From positions 1-42,446 of the forward strand of contig CADCTN010000094.1 of assembly GCA_902805535.1 (NCBI GenBank): DNA of 42,446 nucleotides, written 5' to 3'. Below are positions 8,042 through 15,796 of this stretch, piece by piece. The translations under genes and the position numbers were made by a program. The notes beneath the pieces are model-generated. The model saw only the letters and a list, made by a program, of their open reading frames with translations, was not told where the DNA came from and did not search any database. Origin of the DNA: an uncultured Blastococcus sp. GTDB lineage: Bacteria; Actinomycetota; Actinomycetes; Mycobacteriales; Geodermatophilaceae. How positions within the stretch are numbered: position 1 is the stretch's first letter; each line of letters opens with the position of its first letter.

Positions 8042-8203
8042 ATGCCGTTCGACGACACCGCCACGCCGCGCGTGGCTGGAGCGCACCGACGCGACACCCC
8101 CACTCCCCCACGCGGCGGAGGCCCGGAGTTCCGGGGGGAGCGGGGCGATGACCCGACGCGTGACCTGAGAGTCATCGGCCACCCGAGCGCGCCGGTTGCC
8201 TGA
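8042..8203 (+). CDS. Possible 53-residue leader ORF overlapping lyase-like paralog 2
   Basis: An ATG at 8042 follows a strong ggaggt site at 8030-8035. The frame encodes 53 residues (MPFDDTATPRVAGAHRRD...) and stops at 8203, 8 nt inside the TTG start of the next gene. The product is basic and proline-rich and matches no family I know. Its value may lie in translational coupling to the TTG-started lyase-like gene, which lacks a good ribosome binding site of its own. It could equally be a chance frame in a long leader. Confidence 0.3.
   Translation: MPFDDTATPRVAGAHRRDTPTPPRGGGPEFRGERGDDPTRDLRVIGHPSAPVA
8147..8176 (+). promoter_or_regulatory. Inverted repeat just upstream of TTG start
   Basis: The arms gatgac (8147-8152) and gtcatc (8171-8176) are perfectly complementary across 18 nt, ending 19 nt before TTG 8196. 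This could be an operator or an mRNA hairpin affecting initiation. Confidence 0.25.
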
Positions 8204-9548
8204 CCAGCGCGGCCTCTCCGGTTCACGCCGTCCCCGACCGGGACGCGTCGCCCGGCTCTGCGTCGCGCTCGCCGCGGTGTGCGCGATCACCGCCGTCCTG
8301 ATCGGCGCCACGAGCGCCACGAACGCCACGAACGCCGCGGCGTCGGCCGACGGTGCGGGCCGGACCGGAGCCGACGTCGTCCCGGTGGTCGCCCTCGACC
8401 GCTCAGACCGGGTCGCCGGCGGCATCCTCCTGTCGCGCGACGAGTTGATGGCACTGCCGACCTCGGGCCCTGGGTGGGAGGCGATCATGGCGCGGGTCGA
8501 GGACCCCTACGGCGGGTCGTACGTCCTCGGGGAGCGGGACGACGCGAACAAGGACGTGCTGGCTCACGCTCTTGCCGGTGCCCGCCTGGACGACGCCGCG
8601 CACAAGACCTTCGTCCGCGACAAGGTCGAGCAGGTCATGACCGAGCCACGCAACACCGAGGACCTGCTGGCCACGCTCCGCCAGCTGCAGACCTACATCA
8701 TCAGCGCCGACCTGATCGACCTGGCGTCGTACGACCCCGGGCTGGACGGCCGGTTCCGCACGTGGCTGGCCGACGAGATCCGGTTCGACTACGAGGGGGG
8801 CGGAGGTGGCGGGTCGGTCATCTCCAACCACAACAGGAAACCCAACAACTACGGCACGCACGCGGGGGCGACCCGGGTCGCCGCGGCGCTGTACCTGGGT
8901 GACGAGGAGGAGCTCCAGGCCGCTCGCGACATCTGGTACGGCTGGGCCACCGGCGACCCGGACTACTCGCACCCGACCCGGAGGTGGACGGGCACCGACT
9001 GGCAGTGCGATCCCGACCGCCCCGCGGGCATCAACGCCGCCGGCTGCACCCGTGACGGCAACAGCATCGACGGGATCCTTCCCGAGGATCAGGAGCGCTG
9101 CGGCGAGTACTCGTGGCCGCCCTGCGAGACCAACTACATCCATGGCGCCACCGACGGCATGACGTTGGCGTTCTGGATGCTCGAACGGTACGGGGAGGAC
9201 CCGTGGGCATGGGGGGATCAGGCGGCACTGCGGCAGATGGAGTGGAAGTACGCGAACGACCAGCCGCCCTACGACGGCTTCCGCTGGCAGATCCCCGTCA
9301 TCGAGGCCGCCTACGGCGTCGACTTCCCCGGGAACGCACCCCAGGCGACGTCGACGAACTTCGGCTTCGCCGACTGGTGGGCGCAGCGCGCCGGGGCTCC
9401 CGCGCCGGAGAGCCGCTCGGACAGCGCCCCTCCCCCCGACCCCCCGGCCACCTCCGGGCCAGGGCTCTGGCTCGTCGCGGTCATCGTCGTCACCGGCGTG
9501 CTGCTGCTGAGCCTGGCGATCCTGGTCGTCCGGCGTTCGAGGCGCTGA
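8196..9548 (+). CDS. Membrane-anchored alginate-lyase-like protein (paralog 2)
   Basis: This 450-residue protein is a close paralog of the upstream gene over its catalytic-type domain, with long identical stretches such as LATLRQLQTY and TSTNFGFADWWAQ. It has the same KPNNYGTHAG motif (N217-N218-Y219) and a matching DGILPEDQERCG. It differs at both ends. The N-terminus has a signal peptide (LCVALAAVCAITAVLIGATS) and almost no linker. The C-terminus adds a proline-rich spacer and a transmembrane helix (LVAVIVVTGVLLLSLAIL) ending in RRSRR, so it should be tethered outside the membrane. The TTG start was chosen because it gives a complete signal peptide; it overlaps the small ORF before it. The pair suggests one free or N-anchored and one C-anchored polymer-processing enzyme. 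Confidence 0.6.
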   Translation: MPDQRGLSGSRRPRPGRVARLCVALAAVCAITAVLIGATSATNATNAAASADGAGRTGADVVPVVALDRSDRVAGGILLSRDELMALPTSGPGWEAIMARVEDPYGGSYVLGERDDANKDVLAHALAGARLDDAAHKTFVRDKVEQVMTEPRNTEDLLATLRQLQTYIISADLIDLASYDPGLDGRFRTWLADEIRFDYEGGGGGGSVISNHNRKPNNYGTHAGATRVAAALYLGDEEELQAARDIWYGWATGDPDYSHPTRRWTGTDWQCDPDRPAGINAAGCTRDGNSIDGILPEDQERCGEYSWPPCETNYIHGATDGMTLAFWMLERYGEDPWAWGDQAALRQMEWKYANDQPPYDGFRWQIPVIEAAYGVDFPGNAPQATSTNFGFADWWAQRAGAPAPESRSDSAPPPDPPATSGPGLWLVAVIVVTGVLLLSLAILVVRRSRR

Positions 9549-9565
9549 GGAGCCGCGGTCCTCAG
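9545..9565. terminator. Bidirectional terminator between convergent genes
   Basis: A perfect 7-bp inverted repeat ctgagga (9545-9551) / tcctcag (9559-9565) with a 7-nt loop spans the 13-nt gap and includes both stop codons, so one hairpin serves the plus-strand lyase-like gene and the minus-strand ATP-grasp gene. Confidence 0.55.
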
Positions 9566-10818
9566 CCGGACCGCTGCGCCCGGAGAGCCGTCCGGCCCTC
9601 CCGGATCCGCCCCGCCGACCGCGCCGTGAGCCTGCCCAGCGCCTTGCGCGTCGACTGCAGCAGCTCGTGGATGAACGGCGCCGGATCCGACCACGAGAGC
9701 ACGGCGTGGGTCTTCGGCCCGCGCACGGAGCGGAGCCACTCCCTCGGCGTCAGCTCACCGCGTCTGAGCCAGTAGAGCGCAGACTGCATGTCCCGCCGAT
9801 CGTCGATCCACTTCGCCCCGACGTAGCGCTGCTCCCGGGCAGAGGGCAGCGGCAGCCCCACCATGTCGCAGTAGGCGGTGTACAGCAGTTCGACGCCACC
9901 GCCCTCCGCGATGGCCGATCGGCCGGTCGGCCGGCCGATGTTCGGCTCGACGATCAGGTGCCGGCCGGTTCGCGCATGCTGCTTCATCTCGACGTACCCC
10001 AGGCCCCGGTAGCCGAGCCCGGCGAAGAGGCGCACCGTCTCATCGAGGACGACGTCGTTCCGGCACTCCTCACCGAGGCTGCTGGTCCCGGTGTGCGGCG
10101 GCCATTGACGCAGCTTCCGCGCGACGAACGTGGCCCGCGGGCGCGAGGCCTCGTCGAAGTAGACGTTGCACGAGAAGAGGGCATCCACTCCGCCGTCGAT
10201 CCACTCCTGGGCGATGAACCGCTCCGACCACGGGGCCACCCGGTCGTAGACGGCCAGCAGTTCCTCGCCGCTCCTCAGCTGGAACGCCCTCTCCTTGGTG
10301 TGGGACTGCCAGGTCGCGGACTTCATCGGCGGCTTGAGCACCGCGGGGTAGCTCAACGTCCGTGCCGCGTGCTCGGCGTCGCCGCGGTTCTCGATGATCA
10401 CCGTGGCCGGGACGGGCAGACCGTTCGCCTGCGCATGACGCAGGAAGGCGACCTTGTCCATGAGCATCTCGAGCACGGCGTGGTCGGGGAGTGCGATGTG
10501 GAACCAGGTAGAGAGCCGGCCCCGATGCCCGGAGATCAACAGGACGGTCAGATCCGTGCACGGGATGAGGGCCGCCCGCTCGTCGAGCAGGGGCCCGAGG
10601 CGAAGGAGCGCGTCGATGAAGTCCTCGCTGCCGAGATCGGCCTCGACGATCTGCCGGCACGCGCGGGTCCTCGACGCGTAGTGCCGCCGGTCGTTGGTCA
10701 GCCCGATGACCGGCACACCACGCGCCGCAAGGATCCGTGCGGTCTGCAGACCGGTGATCGTGTCCAGACCGATGACGACGGCCGCCGGCCCGGTCGCCTC
10801 CCGCGCCTCCACCCCCAT
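9562..10818 (-). CDS. ATP-grasp carboxylate-amine ligase-like protein
   Basis: This 418-residue protein has an N-terminal pre-ATP-grasp fold (VIGLDTITGLQTARILAARG), then ATP-grasp features: DKVAFLRHAQANGLPVP, the lysine strand YPAVLKPP, the hinge region IAQEWIDGG, and the metal-binding C-terminal part GYVEMKQ...IVEPNIGRPTG. Such enzymes activate a carboxylate with ATP and join it to an amine or similar group. It is the last gene of a four-gene operon with the PEP-mutase-like gene. It may ligate an amino acid or a phosphonate carboxylate to a sugar or amine acceptor. ATG 10818 was chosen; a TTG at 10834 overlapping the upstream stop is an alternative that would add five residues. Confidence 0.8.
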   Translation of the reverse strand: MGVEAREATGPAAVVIGLDTITGLQTARILAARGVPVIGLTNDRRHYASRTRACRQIVEADLGSEDFIDALLRLGPLLDERAALIPCTDLTVLLISGHRGRLSTWFHIALPDHAVLEMLMDKVAFLRHAQANGLPVPATVIIENRGDAEHAARTLSYPAVLKPPMKSATWQSHTKERAFQLRSGEELLAVYDRVAPWSERFIAQEWIDGGVDALFSCNVYFDEASRPRATFVARKLRQWPPHTGTSSLGEECRNDVVLDETVRLFAGLGYRGLGYVEMKQHARTGRHLIVEPNIGRPTGRSAIAEGGGVELLYTAYCDMVGLPLPSAREQRYVGAKWIDDRRDMQSALYWLRRGELTPREWLRSVRGPKTHAVLSWSDPAPFIHELLQSTRKALGRLTARSAGRIREGRTALRAQRSG

Positions 10819-10832
10819 GGCCGAACCGGAGA

Positions 10833-11729
10833 TCAACCTCCGGACTCCTCGAGCGCGATCGTCTCCTTGGTCTTGACGAGCTCGAAGATGTGGTCGACGG
10901 CCGCTATGTGCGGATCGACGGCGGCCGCCTTGCGCTCGGACCGGAGGATCCCCAGCGTGTCCTCCATGGCCTGCACCGCGGCTCGCATCGGGTGGTTGGC
11001 GAGGATCACCATCTGGAAGCCCTTCTCGTAGAGCTCCTGGTCGGTGTAGTCCGGGAAGAGTGTCGGCACCGCGACCAGCGGGGTCTTGCCCAGCCCTCCC
11101 CAGGCACCGAGAAACCCTTCGATCTCGCGCAGCGACTTGTCCTTCGAGTGGATCAGGATGGCGTCGGCGCCGGCCTCGACGTAGGCGTCGGCCCGCTCGC
11201 ATGCCGCCTCGACGCCATGGCCGGCGATCAGCGCCTCCACGCGGGCGACGAGGACGAACGAGTCGGTCTCCTGCGCCTGCTTGCCCGCCCGGATCCGGCG
11301 AGCCTGCTCGTCGGCGGGGATCAGCTCTCTCCTGGAGTCCCCGGTGTAGAGGCTGTTCCGCTTCGGGAAGAGGTTGTCCTCGATGCAGATGCCGGCGATG
11401 CCGCTCCGCTCGAACTCGACGACGGTTCGCACGACGTTCGTCAGGCCGCCGAACCCGTTGTCGCAGTCGGCGAGGACCGGCAGGTCGGTCGCGCCGCCGA
11501 TCCGGACCGCCGCCGCCAGCGTCTCGGTCATCGTCGTCAGGTTCAGATCCGGCAGCGCGTGGGTCATGGTGGCGACGCCGAAGCCGCTCACCCACACCGC
11601 GTCGAAGCCGTAGGCCTCGATGAGCTGTGAGCTCATGGCGTCGTGCGCGCCCACCGCGACGTACGGCTTGTCGGCCGCGAGCCCCGCCCGCATCGCCGCG
11701 CGCTTCCTCTCAGCACGGTTCACTCGCAT
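10833..11729 (-). CDS. Phosphoenolpyruvate mutase-like enzyme (isocitrate lyase superfamily)
   Basis: This 298-residue protein aligns along its length with PEP mutases, which rearrange PEP to phosphonopyruvate, the first step of nearly all phosphonate biosynthesis. Metal/substrate residues are in DCDNGFGG (88-95). The gating loop is EDNLFPKRNSLYTG (117-130); the PEP-mutase signature is EDKx5NS, so K is replaced by N119, while the Lys123, Asn125 and Leu127 equivalents of the characterised enzymes are kept. VARVEALIAG and ADAILIHSKDK are also mutase-like. Related alternatives are phosphonopyruvate hydrolase or another superfamily lyase. ATG 11729 follows a gaggga site. It sits between a 2-hydroxyacid dehydrogenase and an ATP-grasp gene on one strand. 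Confidence 0.75.
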   Translation of the reverse strand: MRVNRAERKRAAMRAGLAADKPYVAVGAHDAMSSQLIEAYGFDAVWVSGFGVATMTHALPDLNLTTMTETLAAAVRIGGATDLPVLADCDNGFGGLTNVVRTVVEFERSGIAGICIEDNLFPKRNSLYTGDSRRELIPADEQARRIRAGKQAQETDSFVLVARVEALIAGHGVEAACERADAYVEAGADAILIHSKDKSLREIEGFLGAWGGLGKTPLVAVPTLFPDYTDQELYEKGFQMVILANHPMRAAVQAMEDTLGILRSERKAAAVDPHIAAVDHIFELVKTKETIALEESGG

Positions 11730-11780
11730 CAGGTCCCTCTTCCGCTCGTTGTCGTTCCTGGAGATCGAGGCCGGACGGCC

Positions 11781-12755
11781 TCAGGTCGGGGGCGCATCCA
11801 CGGCCTCCTCCGGCTCCAGCTCCTGGTCGAGCGAGCCGTGCTCGTACGACCGGAGCAACTCCACGACCCGCTCGCCGATGAGTCGCTGGGAGTCCCAGGC
11901 CATGGCCCCGATGTGCGGGGTGAGCACCACGTTCGGCAGTGCTCCGAGACGTGGGACGACGCCTTCGCCCTCGCGTTCGTGGACGTCCAGCGCCGCCCCG
12001 AGCAGACTCTCCCCGCCGGTGAGCGCGGCGTGCAGCGCGTCCTCGTCGACGACGCCACCACGGGCGACGTTGATCAGGAACGAACCCGGCTTCATGCGCG
12101 CGAGCACGCCCGCGTCCACGATGTGGTGCGTGTGCTCGTCGAGCGGGAGGTGCAGGCACAGGAAGTCCGACTCGGTGACCACCGTGTCGAAGTCGGTGAG
12201 CGTGACGCCGCGACCGGCCAGGGCGCTCGCCACCGCCGGGGACGGTCTGTCGACGCACCCGAGGGCCCGCATCCCCCATGCCGCCCCCATCTCACCGACG
12301 CGACTGCCGATGCGACCGGCCCCGATGATGCCGAGGGTCTTGCCGGCGAGGAGCGGCCCACCGAGCGTGGCCTTCGGCCAGTGGCCTTCGCGGAGCAGGC
12401 GGTCGGCGAGGGTCACCTTCCGGGCCAGGCTCAGCAGCAGCGCAAAGGTCAGCTCGGCGACCGGCTGCGCCGACGAGCCGGGCACCCGCACCACCTGGAC
12501 GCCCCGAGCGAGGGCGTGCGCGACGTCGATGTTGTCCAGGCCCGAGCCGGCTCGCAACACGAGAGCCAGGTTCGGGGCGGAGTCGAGAACCCGCGCGGAG
12601 AGCGTGACACCGCTACGGAAGATCACCGCCTCCCGGTCGGCCATCAGCGTGACGAGGTCGGCCTCCGGCGCGTTGAACGCCCGCACCACGTCGTGCTCCC
12701 TCTCGAGCGCCTCGATCGCCGCCGGGTCGATGGAACTGGCGAGCAGAACCTTCAC
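11781..12755 (-). CDS. D-isomer-specific 2-hydroxyacid dehydrogenase
   Basis: This 324-residue NAD(P)-dependent dehydrogenase resembles 3-phosphoglycerate dehydrogenase without the regulatory domains. The Rossmann motif GAGRIG is at 145-150. The catalytic Arg (NVARGG, R232), acid (DVHE, near E260) and His (TPHIGA, H281) are present, and the substrate loop LRAGSGLDNID is kept. It interconverts a 2-keto acid and a D-2-hydroxy acid. Its GTG start overlaps the stop of the kinase-like gene by 4 nt, and a 51-nt gap separates it from the PEP-mutase-like gene. Context suggests phosphonopyruvate as a possible substrate, reduced to phosphonolactate; ordinary 3-phosphoglycerate or another keto acid remains possible. 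Confidence 0.85.
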   Translation of the reverse strand: MKVLLASSIDPAAIEALEREHDVVRAFNAPEADLVTLMADREAVIFRSGVTLSARVLDSAPNLALVLRAGSGLDNIDVAHALARGVQVVRVPGSSAQPVAELTFALLLSLARKVTLADRLLREGHWPKATLGGPLLAGKTLGIIGAGRIGSRVGEMGAAWGMRALGCVDRPSPAVASALAGRGVTLTDFDTVVTESDFLCLHLPLDEHTHHIVDAGVLARMKPGSFLINVARGGVVDEDALHAALTGGESLLGAALDVHEREGEGVVPRLGALPNVVLTPHIGAMAWDSQRLIGERVVELLRSYEHGSLDQELEPEEAVDAPPT

Positions 12756-13435
12756 GTGCGCCTCTTCTCGAAGTACTCGGTGATGACCGTCGCCACCTCG
12801 CGGGCGACCACGTCAAGGGGGCGATCGACGTCGATGACGACGGAGTCGGGGAGCAGCGCCGCCAGCTGCAGGTACTGCGATCTCCGATGCTCGAGCCATT
12901 CGGGGCTGGCTTCGTGCTTGCGGTCGAAGAGGACCTGCCCCGGCGCATCCAGGCAGATCACCAGGTCCGGCTTGGGATAGAGGTGCTTCAGGAGGAAGCC
13001 GTGCACGCGGGCGCTGACCGACCGCGGGCCTTCTCCGGCGACGTCGAAGTGGTAGTAGTCCGCGTAGAAGTGCCGATCGAAGACCACGATCGCCCCGCGC
13101 CTGCGGTGGTACTGGGCCACGACCTGCCGGAACCACTCCTCCGCGACCCACATCACGAGGCGGGCAGCGCGCGTGCCGCCCCGGACGACGTGCCGGACCG
13201 GGCCGCCGGCGCTCGACACGGGCGGCCCGGAGGGGGCCGCCATGTCAGGACGCCGACCCCGCGCGGACTTGACCGCGAGCGCCAGTCTCGTGGTGGGGAG
13301 CATCATGCTGCTCGCCTCGAGGTTGACGCCCATGTAGATGCGCTTCACCGGCGCCGGCATCGGCTCCCGTTCGAGCATCTCGGTGATCGTGCTCTTGCCG
13401 GCGCCGTCCGGACCGATGATCGCGACGCTGATCAC
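12752..13435 (-). CDS. Thymidylate kinase-like P-loop kinase
   Basis: This 227-residue protein opens directly with a P-loop, GPDGAGKST (8-16), and carries the DRHFYADYYHFD segment typical of thymidylate kinase-like proteins, followed by LVICLDAPGQVLFDRK. Residues ~50-85 are a loop rich in Pro/Gly/Ser that true Tmk lacks. Homologs of this kind are common in polysaccharide clusters and their substrate is generally unknown, so a role in dTMP synthesis is unlikely. The GTG at 13435 was chosen because the P-loop then starts at the usual distance from the N-terminus; the frame is open further upstream but has no recognisable domain. It appears to be the first gene of the PEP-mutase operon, with a GTGA overlap to the next gene. 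Confidence 0.75.
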   Translation of the reverse strand: MISVAIIGPDGAGKSTITEMLEREPMPAPVKRIYMGVNLEASSMMLPTTRLALAVKSARGRRPDMAAPSGPPVSSAGGPVRHVVRGGTRAARLVMWVAEEWFRQVVAQYHRRRGAIVVFDRHFYADYYHFDVAGEGPRSVSARVHGFLLKHLYPKPDLVICLDAPGQVLFDRKHEASPEWLEHRRSQYLQLAALLPDSVVIDVDRPLDVVAREVATVITEYFEKRRT

Positions 13436-14143
13436 CGGTCGCCGCCCCGCCCGCCCGCGATCGCCACCGGCGGCCTCTCGTCGTGGGACGCGAGCCGCCC
13501 CGTCGCGGTGGCCCGCTGCCCCCCACGGGACCTCTGCTCGGCGCGCTGCATGATCGGCATCCCCCATGAACGGTTCCGGACGTACTGGCGGCGGCTTGCG
13601 TCGGTCGGGTCCTGCACGTGCGCACGCGTGGCATGCGCCCCCGGTTCCGCTGTTATCGGCTCCGTACGTCCCCCTGGCTGCCTGCCGGACATGCACCGAC
13701 CGGTCGGATATCCCGGCGCGATCGGCGTCCGGGGGACAGTAGGCGCTGCCGGTGACGTCGTCTAGGCGATCGAGCGCCCCGTGCAAGGCCGGACGGATCC
13801 GGCGCGCCAGGGACGTCCGGCTGCGGCCTGGCCCGGTCGCAGCTCCTCCCGCTCCCGAGGACGGCGGACGGGTGTCCTCGGAGCCGCGGACCTCAGCCGC
13901 CACAACGGGCCCGGGAGGCGTTAACCTCTCGGCTCCCCGGACACGGACAGCGGGGTGCCCCTCGACAGGAGCAGAACGGGGATGAATGGCGACCGGGCGG
14001 GGAACGCGTGATCGTGAACGTCATGTCCGTGCGCCGGTGCCCCCGCTGGGCCGCCCGGCCCGGCTGCCCGACCACACGTCCTCGAGTGACGGTCACGGAG
14101 GAGAATCGATCATCGATTTCCGCCCGACCGGCGTAACCGACCG
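13436..14143. other. 708-nt divergent intergenic region
   Basis: No coding frame with family features is visible here. The region separates the minus-strand PEP-mutase operon from the plus-strand flippase gene and should hold both promoters. Two atcgat sites lie at 14105-14110 and 14112-14117 beside a ggaggag stretch (14097-14103), but this is ~40 nt before the ATG and not usable as its ribosome binding site. I cannot assign promoter elements with confidence. Confidence 0.5.
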
Positions 14144-15760
14144 ATGAGCGGGCCCGGGCAGCTGCCGGCCGAGAAGGAACCACGCCCCGACGACACCGCC
14201 CCCGCGCGGGTGGCGGACGAGATCCCACCCGGCCACGGACGATCGGCCGATACGGGGGAGATGCGACGGACCCAGGTCCGGGGATCGGCCCTGCTCGTGG
14301 TCGGCCGGATCCTGACGCTGCTGATCACCACGACGACGCAGGTCATCCTCGTCCGCGCGCTGACGATGAGCGACTTCGGCGCCTTCGGCTACGCGCTGGC
14401 CATCGCCAGCACCGGCCGGCTCCTGCTCTCCCTCGGCCAGGGCAAGCTCCTCAGCCGGTTCACGGCCAAGTACGAGGAGGAGCAGGACTACGACCGCATG
14501 TTCGGCAGCATGATCCTCGCTGCCGGGACGATCGTGGTGACCAGCACGATCTCCCTCGGCGCTCTCTTCCTGCTCTCCGACGCCCTGGTCGGTTCGGCGG
14601 TGAGCGACCCCGCCACCGTCCAGGTGGTGCTGATCCTCGTGTTCCTGGCTCCGCTGGAGGCGTTCGACCAGGTCTTCGTCTCCCTGTTCGCCGCCTTCAG
14701 CAAGCCGAGCGCGATCTTCTTCCGCAAGTACCTGCTGACTCCGGGGCTGCGGTTCGTCGTCGTGCTGGCCCTGGCCCTCACCGGCTCCTCGGTCAGCTTC
14801 CTGGCGATCGGGTACGTGGCCGCGGGCGTCGTCGGGCTGGTCGTGAACGTCATGGTCTTCGTCCAGGTGCTCCGCGAGCGCGACCTGCTCCGGCACCTGC
14901 ACATCCGCCGCATCGTCCTGCCCTACCGAGCCGTCTTCTCCTTCTCCCTGCCGATGATCACCGGCGAGCTACTCACGCTGTCCCTCACCGTGGGCGGCGT
15001 CCTGATCCTCGGCGCCTACCACTCCGCTGTCGACGTCGCGGGCTACCGCGCGGTCTTCAACCCGGCACGCCTGAACACCGCGGTGCTCCACGCCTTCGTC
15101 CCGCTCTTCCTGCCGTTGGCCGCCCGGCTCTTCGTCCGTTCCGACATCGACGGGCTGCGCCGCACCTACTGGCAGACCGGGGCGTTCGTCGCGGTGCTGA
15201 CCTTCCCGATCTTCTGCCTGACCGGTCCGCTGGCCGAGGACACCACTGTCCTGCTGTTCGGCGAGGCCTACGCGGAGTCCGGGCTCGTGCTCGCACTCCT
15301 GTCGGTGGGCTACTACTTCGGCGTCGTGCTGGGGTTCAACACGTACGCGCTGCAGGTGTGCGGGCGGATCCGGTTCCTCGTCGGCGTCAACACGGTCACC
15401 GCCGTGTTCAACGTGGCGCTCAGCCTGCTGCTCGTCGAGCGGTACGCGGCGGTCGGCATCGCGGTCGCCAACCTGAGCGCTCTCGTCCTCCAGAACGTGC
15501 TGAACCAGTGGGCGCTGAGACGCGCGCTCGACACAGCGGCGATCCATCGCCGGGTCCTCTTCTGCTACGTGTCGATCCTGGGCTGCGCGATCGCGCTGTG
15601 GGTCTTCGAGGCGCTCGTCGACCCCGGACTGGTCATCGGGCTGGCCGCCGCCGCCGTCGCCTCCCTCTTCGTGCTCCTCGTGAGTCGTAACGCGATCGAG
15701 CTGGGCGACACGTTCCCCGAACTCCGCCGCGTGCCGATCGTGCGGAAGCTCGTCCGATGA
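14144..15760 (+). CDS. Wzx-type polysaccharide flippase
   Basis: This 538-residue integral membrane protein has a ~45-residue hydrophilic N-terminus, then about 14 predicted helices, starting with RGSALLVVGRILTLLITT and followed by VRALTMSDFGAFGYALAIA. That pattern, a short loop after TM1 and a Y-G or FG pair before TM2, is typical of the MATE/MVF oligosaccharide flippases. It should move the undecaprenyl-linked repeat unit across the inner membrane to the Wzy polymerase. The ATG is the only usable start in the frame; no ribosome binding site is close, so the transcript could be leaderless or the start inefficient. The GT2 gene follows after 36 nt. Confidence 0.85.
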   Translation: MSGPGQLPAEKEPRPDDTAPARVADEIPPGHGRSADTGEMRRTQVRGSALLVVGRILTLLITTTTQVILVRALTMSDFGAFGYALAIASTGRLLLSLGQGKLLSRFTAKYEEEQDYDRMFGSMILAAGTIVVTSTISLGALFLLSDALVGSAVSDPATVQVVLILVFLAPLEAFDQVFVSLFAAFSKPSAIFFRKYLLTPGLRFVVVLALALTGSSVSFLAIGYVAAGVVGLVVNVMVFVQVLRERDLLRHLHIRRIVLPYRAVFSFSLPMITGELLTLSLTVGGVLILGAYHSAVDVAGYRAVFNPARLNTAVLHAFVPLFLPLAARLFVRSDIDGLRRTYWQTGAFVAVLTFPIFCLTGPLAEDTTVLLFGEAYAESGLVLALLSVGYYFGVVLGFNTYALQVCGRIRFLVGVNTVTAVFNVALSLLLVERYAAVGIAVANLSALVLQNVLNQWALRRALDTAAIHRRVLFCYVSILGCAIALWVFEALVDPGLVIGLAAAAVASLFVLLVSRNAIELGDTFPELRRVPIVRKLVR

Positions 15761-15796
15761 CCACATACATCCGATGACGGAAGAAGAGGTGCCCTC

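Noticed and set aside
9562-11595. A single 677-residue frame covering ATP-grasp and the PEP-mutase region
   Set aside because: Its first part is an out-of-frame reading of the PEP-mutase gene; only the C-terminal 418 residues are ATP-grasp.
13436-13903. N-terminal extension of the kinase-like protein by up to 156 residues
   Set aside because: The added sequence is arginine- and proline-rich with no recognisable domain, and the P-loop would be far from the N-terminus, unlike the family.
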